Of a DNA stretch of 64,000 bases, positions 9,066 through 18,154 are shown in pieces. The position numbers were made by a program, and so were the translations under genes. The stretch lies in assembly GCF_044502415.1 (NCBI RefSeq), contig NZ_CP172402.1; one strand, written 5' to 3'. Position 1 is the stretch's first letter, and each line of letters opens with the position of its first letter. The notes below the pieces were generated by a model. That model ran no database searches. It had not been told where the DNA came from and saw nothing but the letters and a program-made list of their open reading frames with translations. The DNA comes from Haloimpatiens lingqiaonensis. GTDB taxonomy: Bacteria; Bacillota; Clostridia; Clostridiales; Clostridiaceae.

Positions 9066-9340
9066 ATAAATTCCTCCCTAGCCTTTCTAATATTTATATT
9101 GTTCCACGCAAATTATTTTGTATTTCCCACTTATTCTTTTGTTTGGTTATAGATTAATTATTTATCTATAACATTTTTATGTTTAAAATACTTTTATTGG
9201 GTTTTAAAATTGTTGTTTATATTTACTATATCACTTTTTAAAACATTTTAAAATTATTTGTCGAAATAATTTTAAATAAATTTATCTAAAACAAAATAAA
9301 ACACCGCCATTATATAATGACAGTGTCCCATCTAGTTCTT
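9066..9340. other. Intergenic stretch with one strong hairpin, no gene
   Basis: A/T-rich. It holds a near-perfect 12-bp hairpin (about 9246-9277, loop TGTCGA) and a weaker one at 9301-9327. Nothing else was recognised; the hairpins may end the decayed methyltransferase transcript that reads leftwards into this stretch. Confidence 0.4.
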
Positions 9341-9555
9341 TCATTTCGTTTCTTTTAGAATTTTCCCTTGTAAAATATTCATATTAATTCGACTAAAATA
9401 TTTATTTAATAACGGCTTTCCATTTTCCAAATCAAACCTATGACACATACCATTATCATGAAGTCCCAGTTTGAAATCAAATTTTTCTACAAGTTCATTT
9501 AACTCTTTCATATTATCTTTTATATGGATATTAAATAAGCCTATTATAATATTTA
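9341..9555 (-). pseudogene. C-terminal remnant of a class I methyltransferase-like gene
   Basis: A - strand frame of about 70 codons without a usable start or ribosome binding site. It reads IGLFNIHIKDNMKELNEL, then HDNGMCHRFDLENGKPLL and NKYFSRINMNIL before a TGA. The RFDLENGKPLLNKYF segment resembles the late part of SAM-dependent methyltransferases (pattern R-F-x-L-E-N-G). A TAG immediately upstream in frame and the missing SAM-binding half suggest a decayed gene. It is possibly related in function to the intact methyltransferase at 10810-11481. Confidence 0.4.
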
Positions 9556-9570
9556 ACTATATGCAAAATC

Positions 9571-10764
9571 TTAAATCTTAGTAGAAAAACTTCTTAAGTA
9601 TCTCCCTTCTCCATCTCTGTACTCTGGTAACTCTACAAATCCTTTTTTAACTAAATATTCATTGGTAAATCCAAAGACTTGATGCCATAATTCAATGGCT
9701 ATTTCCTTTATACTGACTTTATGTTTTATTGGGGTTAAGCCTTTTGCATCCTCTTCAAACCTCTCAAATGTTTCTTTAACTAAGCCACATATTTTTTTAA
9801 GAATAATATCTGATACATCATTGATAACTTTTCTATCCTCACTTTCAAATATAGGAACATTACAGGATATTGAACTGTTTTCCTCATTAACAATCAAATA
9901 ACCAAGTTCACTGAGGAAATTAACCAAATTTATTTCTATATGAGATAATTCACTATAATTTATTTCGCCTTTAAAACTTTTCCAGACTAACTCACCGCAT
10001 TTCTCTGCAATTTCTTTATTGTTATCATCAATAATTCTTATATAAGCTAGATTCAAATCTTTAAAGGGTGTGGCACTTTCAAGTATCTTTTGTACTCTTC
10101 TAAAAAATCTAAACATATCCTTTCTTGTACCTTCTGAATCTCCAAAACTATTAAAAACAAAACTTTTACTTCTATAATTATTACTACTACATAATATACT
10201 GTTACTATGTTCCTCTGTAGCCATAGAATCTTCATAACCAACAATAATATAATCCCTATTTCCAGGTTGCATTTTAGATGCGCGAAAAATATCTTTTTCT
10301 GTAAAAAATTCAAAGGCAGTTCCATCAAAGATATCATCGCAAATTATGTGATATAGTAATCTTTCTTTACTAAAATTATTATAACTTGTTAATTTAGATA
10401 TTTTTTCATAAATTAGCCCACTACTTTCAATAATTTTATTTCCAATAACTTCACCTATATTCATAAAATACTTATCTAATAAAGGCATGTCCTTTTCTAA
10501 AAATACTGGAAAATTTATTTTATACTTATCATCTTTTATATCTATAGCATTTATTTTATCTAGACTCCCAATTATTTCATTAAATTCATCGCTATTAATT
10601 TTTAATTCTTTAATTATTTCACTCTTAGATATTGAAAAAGGCTCATTGTACGCGATTAAATACAAAATTTCAGCAGCGAAATTTCTATTACATACATATG
10701 CGGGATTGTATTCATCATATATTCCTGGATCTCCAAAAAAATATAAATTTATTTTCTTATTCAT
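9571..10764 (-). CDS. Uncharacterised 397-residue protein with N-terminal winged-helix-like region
   Basis: I do not recognise the family. Residues 25-85 (NFAAEILYLIAYNEPFSI, ISKSEIIKELKINSDEFNEI) look like a winged helix-turn-helix. The rest is mixed helix/strand with no signal peptide or membrane segment. The C-terminus (AIELWHQVFGFTNEYLVKKG, then RDGEGRYLRSF) is conserved-looking. The ATG has a GGAGGAAA site. The end lies just before the methyltransferase remnant and the start 45 bases after the methyltransferase gene, so it may be part of a leftward unit. A regulator or a replacement-type accessory protein is possible; no function is assigned. Confidence 0.7.
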   Translation of the reverse strand: MNKKINLYFFGDPGIYDEYNPAYVCNRNFAAEILYLIAYNEPFSISKSEIIKELKINSDEFNEIIGSLDKINAIDIKDDKYKINFPVFLEKDMPLLDKYFMNIGEVIGNKIIESSGLIYEKISKLTSYNNFSKERLLYHIICDDIFDGTAFEFFTEKDIFRASKMQPGNRDYIIVGYEDSMATEEHSNSILCSSNNYRSKSFVFNSFGDSEGTRKDMFRFFRRVQKILESATPFKDLNLAYIRIIDDNNKEIAEKCGELVWKSFKGEINYSELSHIEINLVNFLSELGYLIVNEENSSISCNVPIFESEDRKVINDVSDIILKKICGLVKETFERFEEDAKGLTPIKHKVSIKEIAIELWHQVFGFTNEYLVKKGFVELPEYRDGEGRYLRSFSTKI

Positions 10765-10809
10765 TTATTTTTCCTCCAATTTTAAAACACCTATTATAAT
10801 TTATGTTCT

Positions 10810-11481
10810 TTATAGTGTAAGGCATTTAAACCCTCTTATAAAATATCCGCTTTTATACCATTCTAAGCATTCTAAATCTACCTGCCAATTTTTTGCTGTA
10901 AGCTCTTTTACTATCTGTTCAGGGAACAACTTATTTTTCATTCTTTTATTATCAGAAATGTACCATCCCATTTGTTTAATTCCTTTTGATACAATTTTAT
11001 TTATATCATTAAAGTACTTTTCTGTATCACGGATAAACATGAAAACATCTCTGCTTACTATATAATCTACTTGTCCTTCTTTAAAATATTCGCCTAGTCC
11101 ACTAATATCCATATGTAAAAACGTTATTTTATCTCCACCATTTAATTCATCTATATATTTCTTACATCCCATATCATTGTCAATAGCATATATTTTTGTA
11201 ACCTTTTCATTATTAAGTAAAAGCTTACTTAATAATCCCCCACCACATCCTAAATCTATAACTGTTCCTTTAACATCTTCAAAATATGAAAAGATTTTTT
11301 TATTATAAAATTTTTCAGCTTTATTTTTATCTACCTCTATTGTTTTACCACAATTCTTACACTGAATCTTTATGCTAAAATCCACTTCATCCCAAGGATG
11401 AAACTTATTTTGCAATATATAGCACTCACTGCCGCAGCTACAATAGTCTCCCCAAATTACATAATCATGTTCCGTAAACAA
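10810..11481 (-). CDS. SAM-dependent methyltransferase with N-terminal Cys-rich region
   Basis: 223 residues starting at TTG, which is preceded by GGAGG nine bases upstream. The SAM motif I is GTVIDLGCGGGLLSKLL near residue 71, followed by YAIDNDMGCKKYI and an acidic motif around ITFLHMDISG. The N-terminal 60 residues contain CSCGSEC and CKNCGK, a likely zinc ribbon. The substrate is unknown. The gene precedes the unknown 397-residue gene on the same strand and follows the GNAT gene by 20 bases, suggesting one transcript. Confidence 0.85.
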   Translation of the reverse strand: MFTEHDYVIWGDYCSCGSECYILQNKFHPWDEVDFSIKIQCKNCGKTIEVDKNKAEKFYNKKIFSYFEDVKGTVIDLGCGGGLLSKLLLNNEKVTKIYAIDNDMGCKKYIDELNGGDKITFLHMDISGLGEYFKEGQVDYIVSRDVFMFIRDTEKYFNDINKIVSKGIKQMGWYISDNKRMKNKLFPEQIVKELTAKNWQVDLECLEWYKSGYFIRGFKCLTL

Positions 11482-11501
11482 TTATTTTTACCTCCACTTT
11501 C

Positions 11502-12077
11502 CTAACCATTAACAATTTCTTCAAATCTCTCTTTAGTCATTCTAAAACTAATACTTTCTTCTGTGCTAGAAATTACTTCAAATCCAAATTTCTTTAAAGC
11601 CTGCTGCCCATTTACATTTATCACTTCGTCCAACATAACTTCTCCACCAAATTCATAAAAGTAGTATTTTAATATAAGTTTCATGGCTTCATTGGCATAG
11701 CCCCTGCCCCTATATTTACTTTCTATTTTTATGTTAAACTCGGCAGTTTTATTTATTTCATCATATCTATGAAAACTAACTTCCCCAACACTTTGGTGCT
11801 CATTATTGTAAATGAGACAATAAAAGTTCCTTCCATCTCCCGGTTCTACCATTTTCTTATACCAACTATCCCATTTTTCTTTAGGAAAATCTATCACTCC
11901 ACCTACATCTTCCATAGTCTCCTTATGAGACCAAAGTTTTTTCACATAAGTTAATTCATAAAACTGGGGCTTTTTTATATAAACTAAATTACCTTCCCTT
12001 TTAAAATATCTCTTCTTTAAAATAACCTCTGATACTTTTTCTAATTCTCCAATTTTAACATTTCCTATTTTTAACAT
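11502..12077 (-). CDS. GNAT family N-acetyltransferase
   Basis: 191 residues from the second of two in-frame ATGs; GGAGG ends six bases before it, whereas it abuts the first ATG at 12083. The acetyl-CoA binding motif is YRGRGYANEAMKLIL, preceded by the beta-strand SVGEVSFHRYD and followed by VNGQQALKKFGFEVI. It should acetylate an amine of a protein or small molecule; the substrate is unknown. Length and motif order are normal for RimJ/RimL-like enzymes. Confidence 0.88.
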   Translation of the reverse strand: MLKIGNVKIGELEKVSEVILKKRYFKREGNLVYIKKPQFYELTYVKKLWSHKETMEDVGGVIDFPKEKWDSWYKKMVEPGDGRNFYCLIYNNEHQSVGEVSFHRYDEINKTAEFNIKIESKYRGRGYANEAMKLILKYYFYEFGGEVMLDEVINVNGQQALKKFGFEVISSTEESISFRMTKERFEEIVNG

Positions 12078-12193
12078 AAACATCCTCCATGTTTTATTAA
12101 CTCTTCATTATTTCTTAAATAAACTTTTCTTTATTCTTCATTAATTTTTAAATAAATATAAGTTTACACTTTTAATTAACGCAACCATTATTT

Positions 12194-13057
12194 TTATTTA
12201 AACCAAGTAAATACTTCGTTAGCTACTTCATACGGTTTATCCCAATGTATCATATGTCCTGCCTCATGAATTTTTTTTACCTTTAAACTTGTTTTAATTT
12301 TAAATTTTTCAACTAAAATATCTCTAATTTCACCCATAGATTCTGGAAGTGTACTTTGTAGTAAACAAATTGGAGTACTCAATTTATCGTAAATATCACT
12401 GGTTGGATAATAATACATTGACTTTATAGCACCTGCTGCGGTAAAACCATTTGCATGATATTTATATTTACCTTGTTCCACTCTTATTAAATCCTTTGCA
12501 GCTTCCTCTAACAGAAGAGACCATCTATTATAGTTACTCTTTTCCAATTTAATATGTTCTTCTAAGGTATCAAAATAATATTCATCAAAATCTTTAATAT
12601 AATAATCTATCTCTTTTTGTAAAGAATCAATCATTCCTGACCTTGAAGCCTCATAAGCATAGCTCTCATTCTTTATATAATATCCACCATCTAACAGCAT
12701 AACCTTCTTAACTTTTGATGGATAGGCAGCTATATAATGTAGTGCAATATCTGCACCCCAAGAATGTGCCAATATGAAAAAACTATTTTTTGTTATGCTC
12801 GAAACAATTTTATCAATCCATTTAATCATGTTAGGCATTTCATAGTCTTCTTCTTTTAAAAATCCAGATGTTTTTCCGTGTCCTGGTAAATCTATAGATA
12901 TAATATGATATTCATTCTTCAATAACTCACCTAATTCAATAAAACTGAGGCTTGTACTACCCAAACCATGAAAACATATAATTGTTGGATTTTGGCAATT
13001 TCCCCACTCATGAATTCTTGCTTTAATTCCTTCACTATTTATATAAATTTCTTTCAT
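12194..13057 (-). CDS. Alpha/beta-fold hydrolase
   Basis: 287 residues from the ATG after GAAGGAGAAAACT; an upstream TTG at 13072 lies inside that site and is rejected. Features: oxyanion-region CFHGLGSTSLSF, nucleophile elbow AHSWGAD (serine, with Ala in place of the usual first Gly), and C-terminal catalytic histidine in EAGHMIHWDKP. This is a cytosolic esterase/lipase/peptidase-like enzyme with unknown substrate. It is followed by the GNAT gene and preceded by the DppA-type peptidase, all leftward. Confidence 0.88.
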   Translation of the reverse strand: MKEIYINSEGIKARIHEWGNCQNPTIICFHGLGSTSLSFIELGELLKNEYHIISIDLPGHGKTSGFLKEEDYEMPNMIKWIDKIVSSITKNSFFILAHSWGADIALHYIAAYPSKVKKVMLLDGGYYIKNESYAYEASRSGMIDSLQKEIDYYIKDFDEYYFDTLEEHIKLEKSNYNRWSLLLEEAAKDLIRVEQGKYKYHANGFTAAGAIKSMYYYPTSDIYDKLSTPICLLQSTLPESMGEIRDILVEKFKIKTSLKVKKIHEAGHMIHWDKPYEVANEVFTWFK

Positions 13058-13103
13058 AGTTTTCTCCTTCAAGCAAATTTAATTCTTAAATTTCATTACC
13101 ATT

Positions 13104-13931
13104 TTATTTCAACGTGCTAGCTGCAAGAGTAGTAAGTCCAGCTCTCATCTTATAAGCTTCAACTATATCTTTTGCCTTATATCTAATCTTATTTGCCTCA
13201 ATAAGTTCTACTCCTGGAATAAATAAGGTAGCTTCAGCCATGCCGCTATTTAGGAATGTCATTTCTAGTTCCACTGGCCCTTCAATTTTGCAAGGCTCTA
13301 TTATATCTTTATAATTTGAAGAAAGTACTTTTTTAGTAGCCTCCTCTAGCATTTTGTGTACCTTTTTAGGTTGTACACATTCTGCAGTATATCTGCTGTG
13401 TGCTTTTTTAACTACTACTGTTTCTATTTTTTCATTAAATGCATTTACCTGCTCTGAAAGCACATTATCACCGGACACCATAACCACAGGCACTCCAAAA
13501 TATCCTGCTAAAAGAGAATTTAACTCAGATTCCCCAAATACTTTTCCATTTATTTTTACTTCTGAAATTACAATTCCATAGTATGTGTGTGAAAGCACAC
13601 CAGGTGTATTATGCCTAGCATGATATCCTATAAGCATTGCCGCATCAAAGCTTTCATCTAATCCTTCCATCATTCCATAAAGTTTCTTATTCCCAGATAT
13701 AAGTCTCGCATCTTCATCTAAGTCCTCAATAATTATGTTTGTCATAGGACCATGAGAATCATTTACTAATATATCGCAAGCTCCTGCAGCCTTTGCTCCT
13801 CTTATTACTGCATTAACCTCTTCAGTCATAAGTCTTCTTGCTCTTTCGTAATCATGACCTGTTTCTGTGGTTTGACTTCCTTTAACTACACCACTTATCC
13901 CTTCTATATCTGCTGATATGTAAATTTTCAT
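13104..13931 (-). CDS. M55 family D-aminopeptidase (DppA-like)
   Basis: 275 residues starting at MKIYISADIEGISGVV, preceded by GGAGGGGA. The Asp and Glu of DIEG and the later NDSHGPM and SHTYYG histidines match the zinc ligands of Bacillus DppA. The family cleaves D-Ala-containing peptides in the cytosol and helps recycle peptidoglycan peptides. The C-terminus has YKMRAGLTTLAAS. An upstream in-frame extension to 14000 would run through a MITE and is not accepted. No dipeptide transporter genes adjoin it, unlike the Bacillus dpp operon. Confidence 0.9.
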   Translation of the reverse strand: MKIYISADIEGISGVVKGSQTTETGHDYERARRLMTEEVNAVIRGAKAAGACDILVNDSHGPMTNIIIEDLDEDARLISGNKKLYGMMEGLDESFDAAMLIGYHARHNTPGVLSHTYYGIVISEVKINGKVFGESELNSLLAGYFGVPVVMVSGDNVLSEQVNAFNEKIETVVVKKAHSRYTAECVQPKKVHKMLEEATKKVLSSNYKDIIEPCKIEGPVELEMTFLNSGMAEATLFIPGVELIEANKIRYKAKDIVEAYKMRAGLTTLAASTLK

Positions 13932-13985
13932 GCTCTTCCCCTCCATTTTATTCTTTCTGATATATTTTAATGAAATAACACTAAT

Positions 13986-14068
13986 ATGATTATCCCACAA
14001 AAGGCATTACATTACTTGAATTATGAAATTTCATAATTCCACCCCACTCTACCTTTTTGTGATTTAAT
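13986..14068. mobile_element. MITE, family P, short form (about 83 bp)
   Basis: Starts ATGATTATCCCACAAAAGG and ends with its imperfect inverse (CCTTTTTGTGATTTAAT), with the palindrome GAATTATGAAATTTCATAATTC in the middle. The same ends and centre occur at 15754-16067 and 55685-55768. No ORF inside. It separates the divergent dppA-like and helicase genes. Confidence 0.75.
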
Positions 14069-14299
14069 TGCTAATAGAAAATTGCTTTTATTGTGAATTT
14101 TACAAATATATATTCTATATTACCTTTATTTCTGTATAAATTCAATTGTATTCAAAATATCTTCTTAGACGATAATATGTAACAAATGAAAATATACTTA
14201 GTAATACCTTTTTATTCTGTACATTGACTTATATAAAATACAATAATGTGATAAAATACATTATGACTAAATAAATTATAAAGGAGTCTAAGATAACTT

Positions 14300-15526
14300 A
14301 TGACAAATTCATTCAATACATTAAATTTAAACCAAAATTTAATAGAAGCGTTAAAAAAACAGGGTATAGAAGAGCCAACGGATATTCAAATGAAAGCAAT
14401 CCCTATTTCCCTAGAAAATAAAGATATAATAGGTGAGTCTCAAACCGGCAGTGGGAAGACACTGGCTTATTTACTTCCTATATTTCAAAAGATACATACT
14501 GATAAAAGAGAAATGCAAGCAATAGTCTTAGCTCCAACTCATGAGTTAGCTATGCAAATAGACAAACAAATAAAACTTTTGTCAGAAAACTCCAGACTTG
14601 GTGTAACCTCTGCCACTATAATAGGTGAGGTTAATATAAAAAGACAAATAGAAAAGCTAAGAGAAAAACCTCACATAATAGTAGGTTCCTCCGGAAGAAT
14701 ACTTGAGCTTATAAAAAAGAAAAAAATATCTGCCCACACCATTAAAACTATAGTTATAGATGAGGGAGATAAACTTTTAGACCAAAATAACTTAAATTCA
14801 GTAAAAGAAGTTATAAAGACAACTATGAGAGATAGACAATTAATGGTCTTTTCAGCTACTATAAATGAAAAAACCTTAAATACAGCCAAAGCTTTAATGA
14901 AAGAGCCTGAAGTTATAAAAGTAGAAGATAAAAACATAGCTAATCCAAATATAACTCATATGTATTTTGTAACAGAACACAGAGATAGAATAGAAACTCT
15001 AAGAAAATTAATAGCTTCTACTAAACCAGAAAAAGCTATTGTATTCATAAATAAAAGTGAAGAAATTAAGTTAACCACGCTAAAACTTCAATATCATAAT
15101 ATGAAAGCCTATGGCATATATGGAACTGCTTCAAAGGAAGAACGTAAAAAAGCTTTGGAAGGCTTCAGAAGCGGAAAGTTTAATATTTTAGTTGCCTCTG
15201 ATTTAGCTGCTAGAGGTTTAGATGTAGATGATGTAACTCATATATTTAATTTAGATTTACCTAGAGACCCTAAGGAATATCTTCATAGGGTGGGCAGAAC
15301 TGGAAGAGCAGGTAAATCTGGCACCGCACTTTCCATAATTACAAAGGGAGAAGTTTCAACAATTAAAAAATTCTCAAAAGACTTTAACATAAAAATTGAA
15401 GAAAAAGAAATATTCAAAGGTTCTATCGTTAAACCTCATGGCAATAAATCATCAAAGCCCTCTTCCTTTAGTAAATTTATTTCAAATAAAAAAAGGCCTA
15501 ATTCAGCTAAGCAAAAATCTCGCTAA
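14300..15526 (+). CDS. DEAD-box family RNA helicase with DEGD motif II
   Basis: 408 residues. Helicase motifs in order: Q motif (EPTDIQMKAIP), Walker A SQTGSGKT, Ib-like APTHELA, motif II IDEGD (Gly in place of the usual Ala), motif III FSATI, motif IV IVFINKSEE, motif V ASDLAARGLDVDDV and motif VI HRVGRTGRAG. A short basic tail (SKPSSFSKFISNKKRPNSAK) probably binds RNA. It likely remodels RNA in ribosome assembly or decay. The GGAG site is about 13 bases from the ATG, longer than usual. A hairpin follows the stop. Confidence 0.92.
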   Translation: MTNSFNTLNLNQNLIEALKKQGIEEPTDIQMKAIPISLENKDIIGESQTGSGKTLAYLLPIFQKIHTDKREMQAIVLAPTHELAMQIDKQIKLLSENSRLGVTSATIIGEVNIKRQIEKLREKPHIIVGSSGRILELIKKKKISAHTIKTIVIDEGDKLLDQNNLNSVKEVIKTTMRDRQLMVFSATINEKTLNTAKALMKEPEVIKVEDKNIANPNITHMYFVTEHRDRIETLRKLIASTKPEKAIVFINKSEEIKLTTLKLQYHNMKAYGIYGTASKEERKKALEGFRSGKFNILVASDLAARGLDVDDVTHIFNLDLPRDPKEYLHRVGRTGRAGKSGTALSIITKGEVSTIKKFSKDFNIKIEEKEIFKGSIVKPHGNKSSKPSSFSKFISNKKRPNSAKQKSR

Positions 15527-15541
15527 AATTTAGCCAAACTT

Positions 15542-15580
15542 ATTAAATGGCCAGTGGGCCTAAACCACTAGCCATTTAAT
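15542..15580 (+). terminator. Hairpin after the DEAD-box helicase gene
   Basis: ATTAAATGGC and AGTGG pair with CCACT and GCCATTTAAT. The stem is long but only A-rich sequence follows, so it may act as an mRNA 3' stabiliser or a bidirectional terminator. Confidence 0.6.
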
Positions 15581-15753
15581 AAAATCCTAAATATCCCTCT
15601 CTCTATCCATAGTACTAATTTTAAACTAACAATTACTAAACATTGGAACCTGTAGGACAGAGATTATCCACTTTATATGCCAAGAATTTAATATTTTGTA
15701 CTAGTAATTAAGGATTATTTTTAATTTTATATGATCTTTGTAAAAAATATATA

Positions 15754-16067
15754 ATGATTATCCCACAAAAAGCATTACATTACTTGAATTATGAAATTTC
15801 TCTGAAATGACTTTCATAAGAAGCGAAGGAACTGTTTAAATTTAATTTTAGAAATTCTTCTTTTAGACAGATAAAATTATCGTAAGCCTGGCAAGGACGC
15901 CAGGCTAGCAAACCTGAGGCAGGACGCTGAATGTGAGCGTTAGATAATTTTATATGGCTAAAAGATTAGAATTTCTTAAATTAAATTTATTGTTCCTAGC
16001 TCTTATGAAAGTCATGGAGGAGAAATTTCATAATTCATCGCATTGTACCTTTTTGTGGGTTAATCAT
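15754..16067. mobile_element. MITE, family P, long form (314 bp) carrying a nested palindromic cassette
   Basis: Outer ends ATGATTATCCCACAAAAAG and its inverse match the short copies at 13986 and 55685. At the central palindrome the copy is opened: GAAATTTC occurs at both 15793-15800 and 16022-16029, flanking a 221-bp insert. The insert has about 80-bp inverted arms (TGACTTTCATAAGA at each end) around a structured, non-palindromic core (15881-15942). No ORF. It lies between the helicase gene and the convergent M16 peptidase gene. The 8-base repeat fits a target duplication, though it is itself palindromic and was already in the centre. Confidence 0.75.
15881..15942 (+). ncRNA. Structured core of the nested cassette, possible RNA
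   Basis: Three small hairpins in 60 bases: AGCCTGGC/GCCAGGCT (15885-15906), CCTG/CAGG, and ACGCT/AGCGT. G+C is far above the surroundings and GGACGC occurs twice. The two 80-bp arms would bring the core together as a multi-branch loop. No known riboswitch class was matched. Expression is not shown; DNA structure for transposition is an alternative. Confidence 0.35.
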
Positions 16068-16088
16068 ATAATTTATTTCCGTTATAGT

Positions 16089-17318
16089 TTACTTAACTGG
16101 TTCTATAACCTGGATAGAAGGATAATTTAAAACCTTATTTATTGTATTAAGTATAAGATCTTCATTTACCTGTTCTAAATCCCTTACCTGTTCATACAAA
16201 CTTGAAGATTCCCCATACATAACTCCATAGACTGCTAAATTTAAGCTTAATCTTATGGATTGTTCAAGTCCTAGGGAACGTTTTAGCTTTATGCTTTTAC
16301 ATAATTTTTTTATTTTATCTTCTGCAAAAACTCCTTTACAATCTTTCACATCTTGAATTTGTTGATTTATTAAATTTATAGTTTGATTTATTTTATCTTT
16401 TGACGTACCTACATAAATTGTAAATAACCTTATGCCCCTTTCGTTTTTTATACTACTAGCTATATCATAAGCTAATCCCTTCTCTGTTCTTATCTTTTGA
16501 TATAAAAGACTGCTAGTTCCTTCCCCAAAATAAGCATTAAACACCCTTAATGCCTTTATTTCCTCATCATTTAAATTATTTATTGGAAATATATATTGTA
16601 TTTTAGCTGTCTCAATATCCTTTTTTAGTTTTACAAAAGTACCAGAATTATTGTCCTCATATAATGGAATAGATTCTTCAATTTCGTAAATTCCTTGTTC
16701 CCACTTTCCAAATGCATCTTCTATTTCTTTTACTATGTATTCAAAATCTAGAGATGATACAACACTTATTACACAATTTTCTGGAATATAGTGTTTATTA
16801 TAAAACTCCACCACATTCTCCCTTTTAAAACTCCTTACACTCTCCTCTGTGCCTATTATTAAATCTTTAATCCTTCTATTATTAAAGGAATTGTAAAAAA
16901 GTTCATCTTCACAAAACTGTGCCACATCATCTTTCCACTCTCTAAGTTCTTGGCATATCACATCTATTTCCTCTTTAAATCCCTCTTCAGGAAATATTGG
17001 GTTTATTACTATATCACTGTATAGCTGAAAGGCATTATGAAAGTCTTCAGATAAACATGTAGCATAGTAAACTACATATGGATAGTTGGTCATAGCATTG
17101 TTAAATCCAAAATACTCATCACATAATTTATTTATTTCTTCTTCACTTTTAGTCTTTGTTCCCTTGAACACCATGTGTTCAACCACATGTGCAAGTCCCA
17201 ATTGATTTTTTTCTTCTACTATGGCACCTGCATCAAAAGCCATAGAAAAGGAAGTTATATCCCCTGCTACCTTTTCATAAACAATTTTTATTCCATTTTT
17301 CATAATTAAATTTTCCAT
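16089..17318 (-). CDS. M16 family zinc peptidase (pitrilysin-like)
   Basis: 409 residues, cytosolic. The inverted zinc motif HxxEH is seen as GLAHVVEHMVFKGT, with the downstream glutamate in EEIDVICQELREWKDD as third ligand. The second M16 half carries RTEKGLAYDIASSI, the usual R/Y substrate-binding pair. Length matches the single-chain processing-protease type seen in Firmicutes, often found near pnp or sporulation genes, which are not here. The substrate is unknown. The long-form MITE lies just past its stop and may supply its terminator. Confidence 0.92.
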   Translation of the reverse strand: MENLIMKNGIKIVYEKVAGDITSFSMAFDAGAIVEEKNQLGLAHVVEHMVFKGTKTKSEEEINKLCDEYFGFNNAMTNYPYVVYYATCLSEDFHNAFQLYSDIVINPIFPEEGFKEEIDVICQELREWKDDVAQFCEDELFYNSFNNRRIKDLIIGTEESVRSFKRENVVEFYNKHYIPENCVISVVSSLDFEYIVKEIEDAFGKWEQGIYEIEESIPLYEDNNSGTFVKLKKDIETAKIQYIFPINNLNDEEIKALRVFNAYFGEGTSSLLYQKIRTEKGLAYDIASSIKNERGIRLFTIYVGTSKDKINQTINLINQQIQDVKDCKGVFAEDKIKKLCKSIKLKRSLGLEQSIRLSLNLAVYGVMYGESSSLYEQVRDLEQVNEDLILNTINKVLNYPSIQVIEPVK

Positions 17319-17597
17319 AAAATCACCTACGCCTACTTATAATTCTAAATATATAATAGTATTATTATATAACATTTGCTAATACTACTTCTATAGTCTT
17401 AGTTATTAATTTCCATTACTAACTAAAGTTTTAGAATTTTGATATATTTTTTTAATGGAATCTATGGATTTATTATTACATGTTTATTAATATTTGGTTA
17501 ATTTTATCCCTTTTTACAAAACATACTATAACTAAAGTTACACTTGTGATATACTTATTTCTATCATTGAATGCAGTATTTTAAAGGGGTCTTTTTC

Positions 17598-18026
17598 ATG
17601 GATACTAAAAAAACTTTTAATAATTTATTACAGTTTATAACCTATGCCCTAATAGGTGGAAGCAATGAACTGATTAATCTAGGCATATTAAATTTTCTAA
17701 CTTATATAACAGGAATATATTATAACAAACTCATACTTTTTATATTTGAATTCATATCATTTATAGCTTACTCTATAAATGGATACTTTTTAAATAAAAA
17801 GTTTACATTTAAAGTTAAAAATAGCTCTTATTTTAAATATGCAAGTGTACTTGGCACCTCAGCCATATTTAACACTCTTTTATTTATAACTTTAAATGCG
17901 CACAATATATTCAATTTATCCAATTCCCTTTGGCTTAATTTATCAAAAGTCATTGCATCCATGACTATAGGAATTATAACTTTTTTAGTTAATAAATTTT
18001 TTGTTTTTAAAAATAGGACTTTATAA
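17598..18026 (+). CDS. GtrA-family membrane protein
   Basis: 142 residues from the ATG preceded by AAAGGGG; an upstream in-frame ATG at 17571 lies before that site. Four hydrophobic helices, with the GtrA features ITYALIGGSNELINLGIL, SINGYFLNKKFTF and the C-terminal VNKFFVFKN. GtrA proteins are thought to flip polyprenyl-linked sugars for cell-surface glycan decoration. No glycosyltransferase gene adjoins it. Confidence 0.85.
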   Translation: MDTKKTFNNLLQFITYALIGGSNELINLGILNFLTYITGIYYNKLILFIFEFISFIAYSINGYFLNKKFTFKVKNSSYFKYASVLGTSAIFNTLLFITLNAHNIFNLSNSLWLNLSKVIASMTIGIITFLVNKFFVFKNRTL

Positions 18027-18154
18027 TTCACATGAACCCCCAATAATATAACCATGGGAGGTTTTCAAGCATTTTTATAAATCCATCTAATAATTATATA
18101 ATAAACTTTTACAAATAACTTTTAAACATTACAATATACAAACAAAATACAAGT

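Noticed and set aside
13932..14000. N-terminal extension of the DppA-like gene
   Set aside because: It overlaps a MITE end and has no ribosome site; the ATG at 13931 follows GGAGGGGA.
15881..15942. Cyclic-di-GMP riboswitch inside the nested cassette
   Set aside because: Only short pieces (GCAAACC, GGACGC) resemble the aptamer; the conserved stems and tetraloop receptor order are missing, and no gene is placed downstream.
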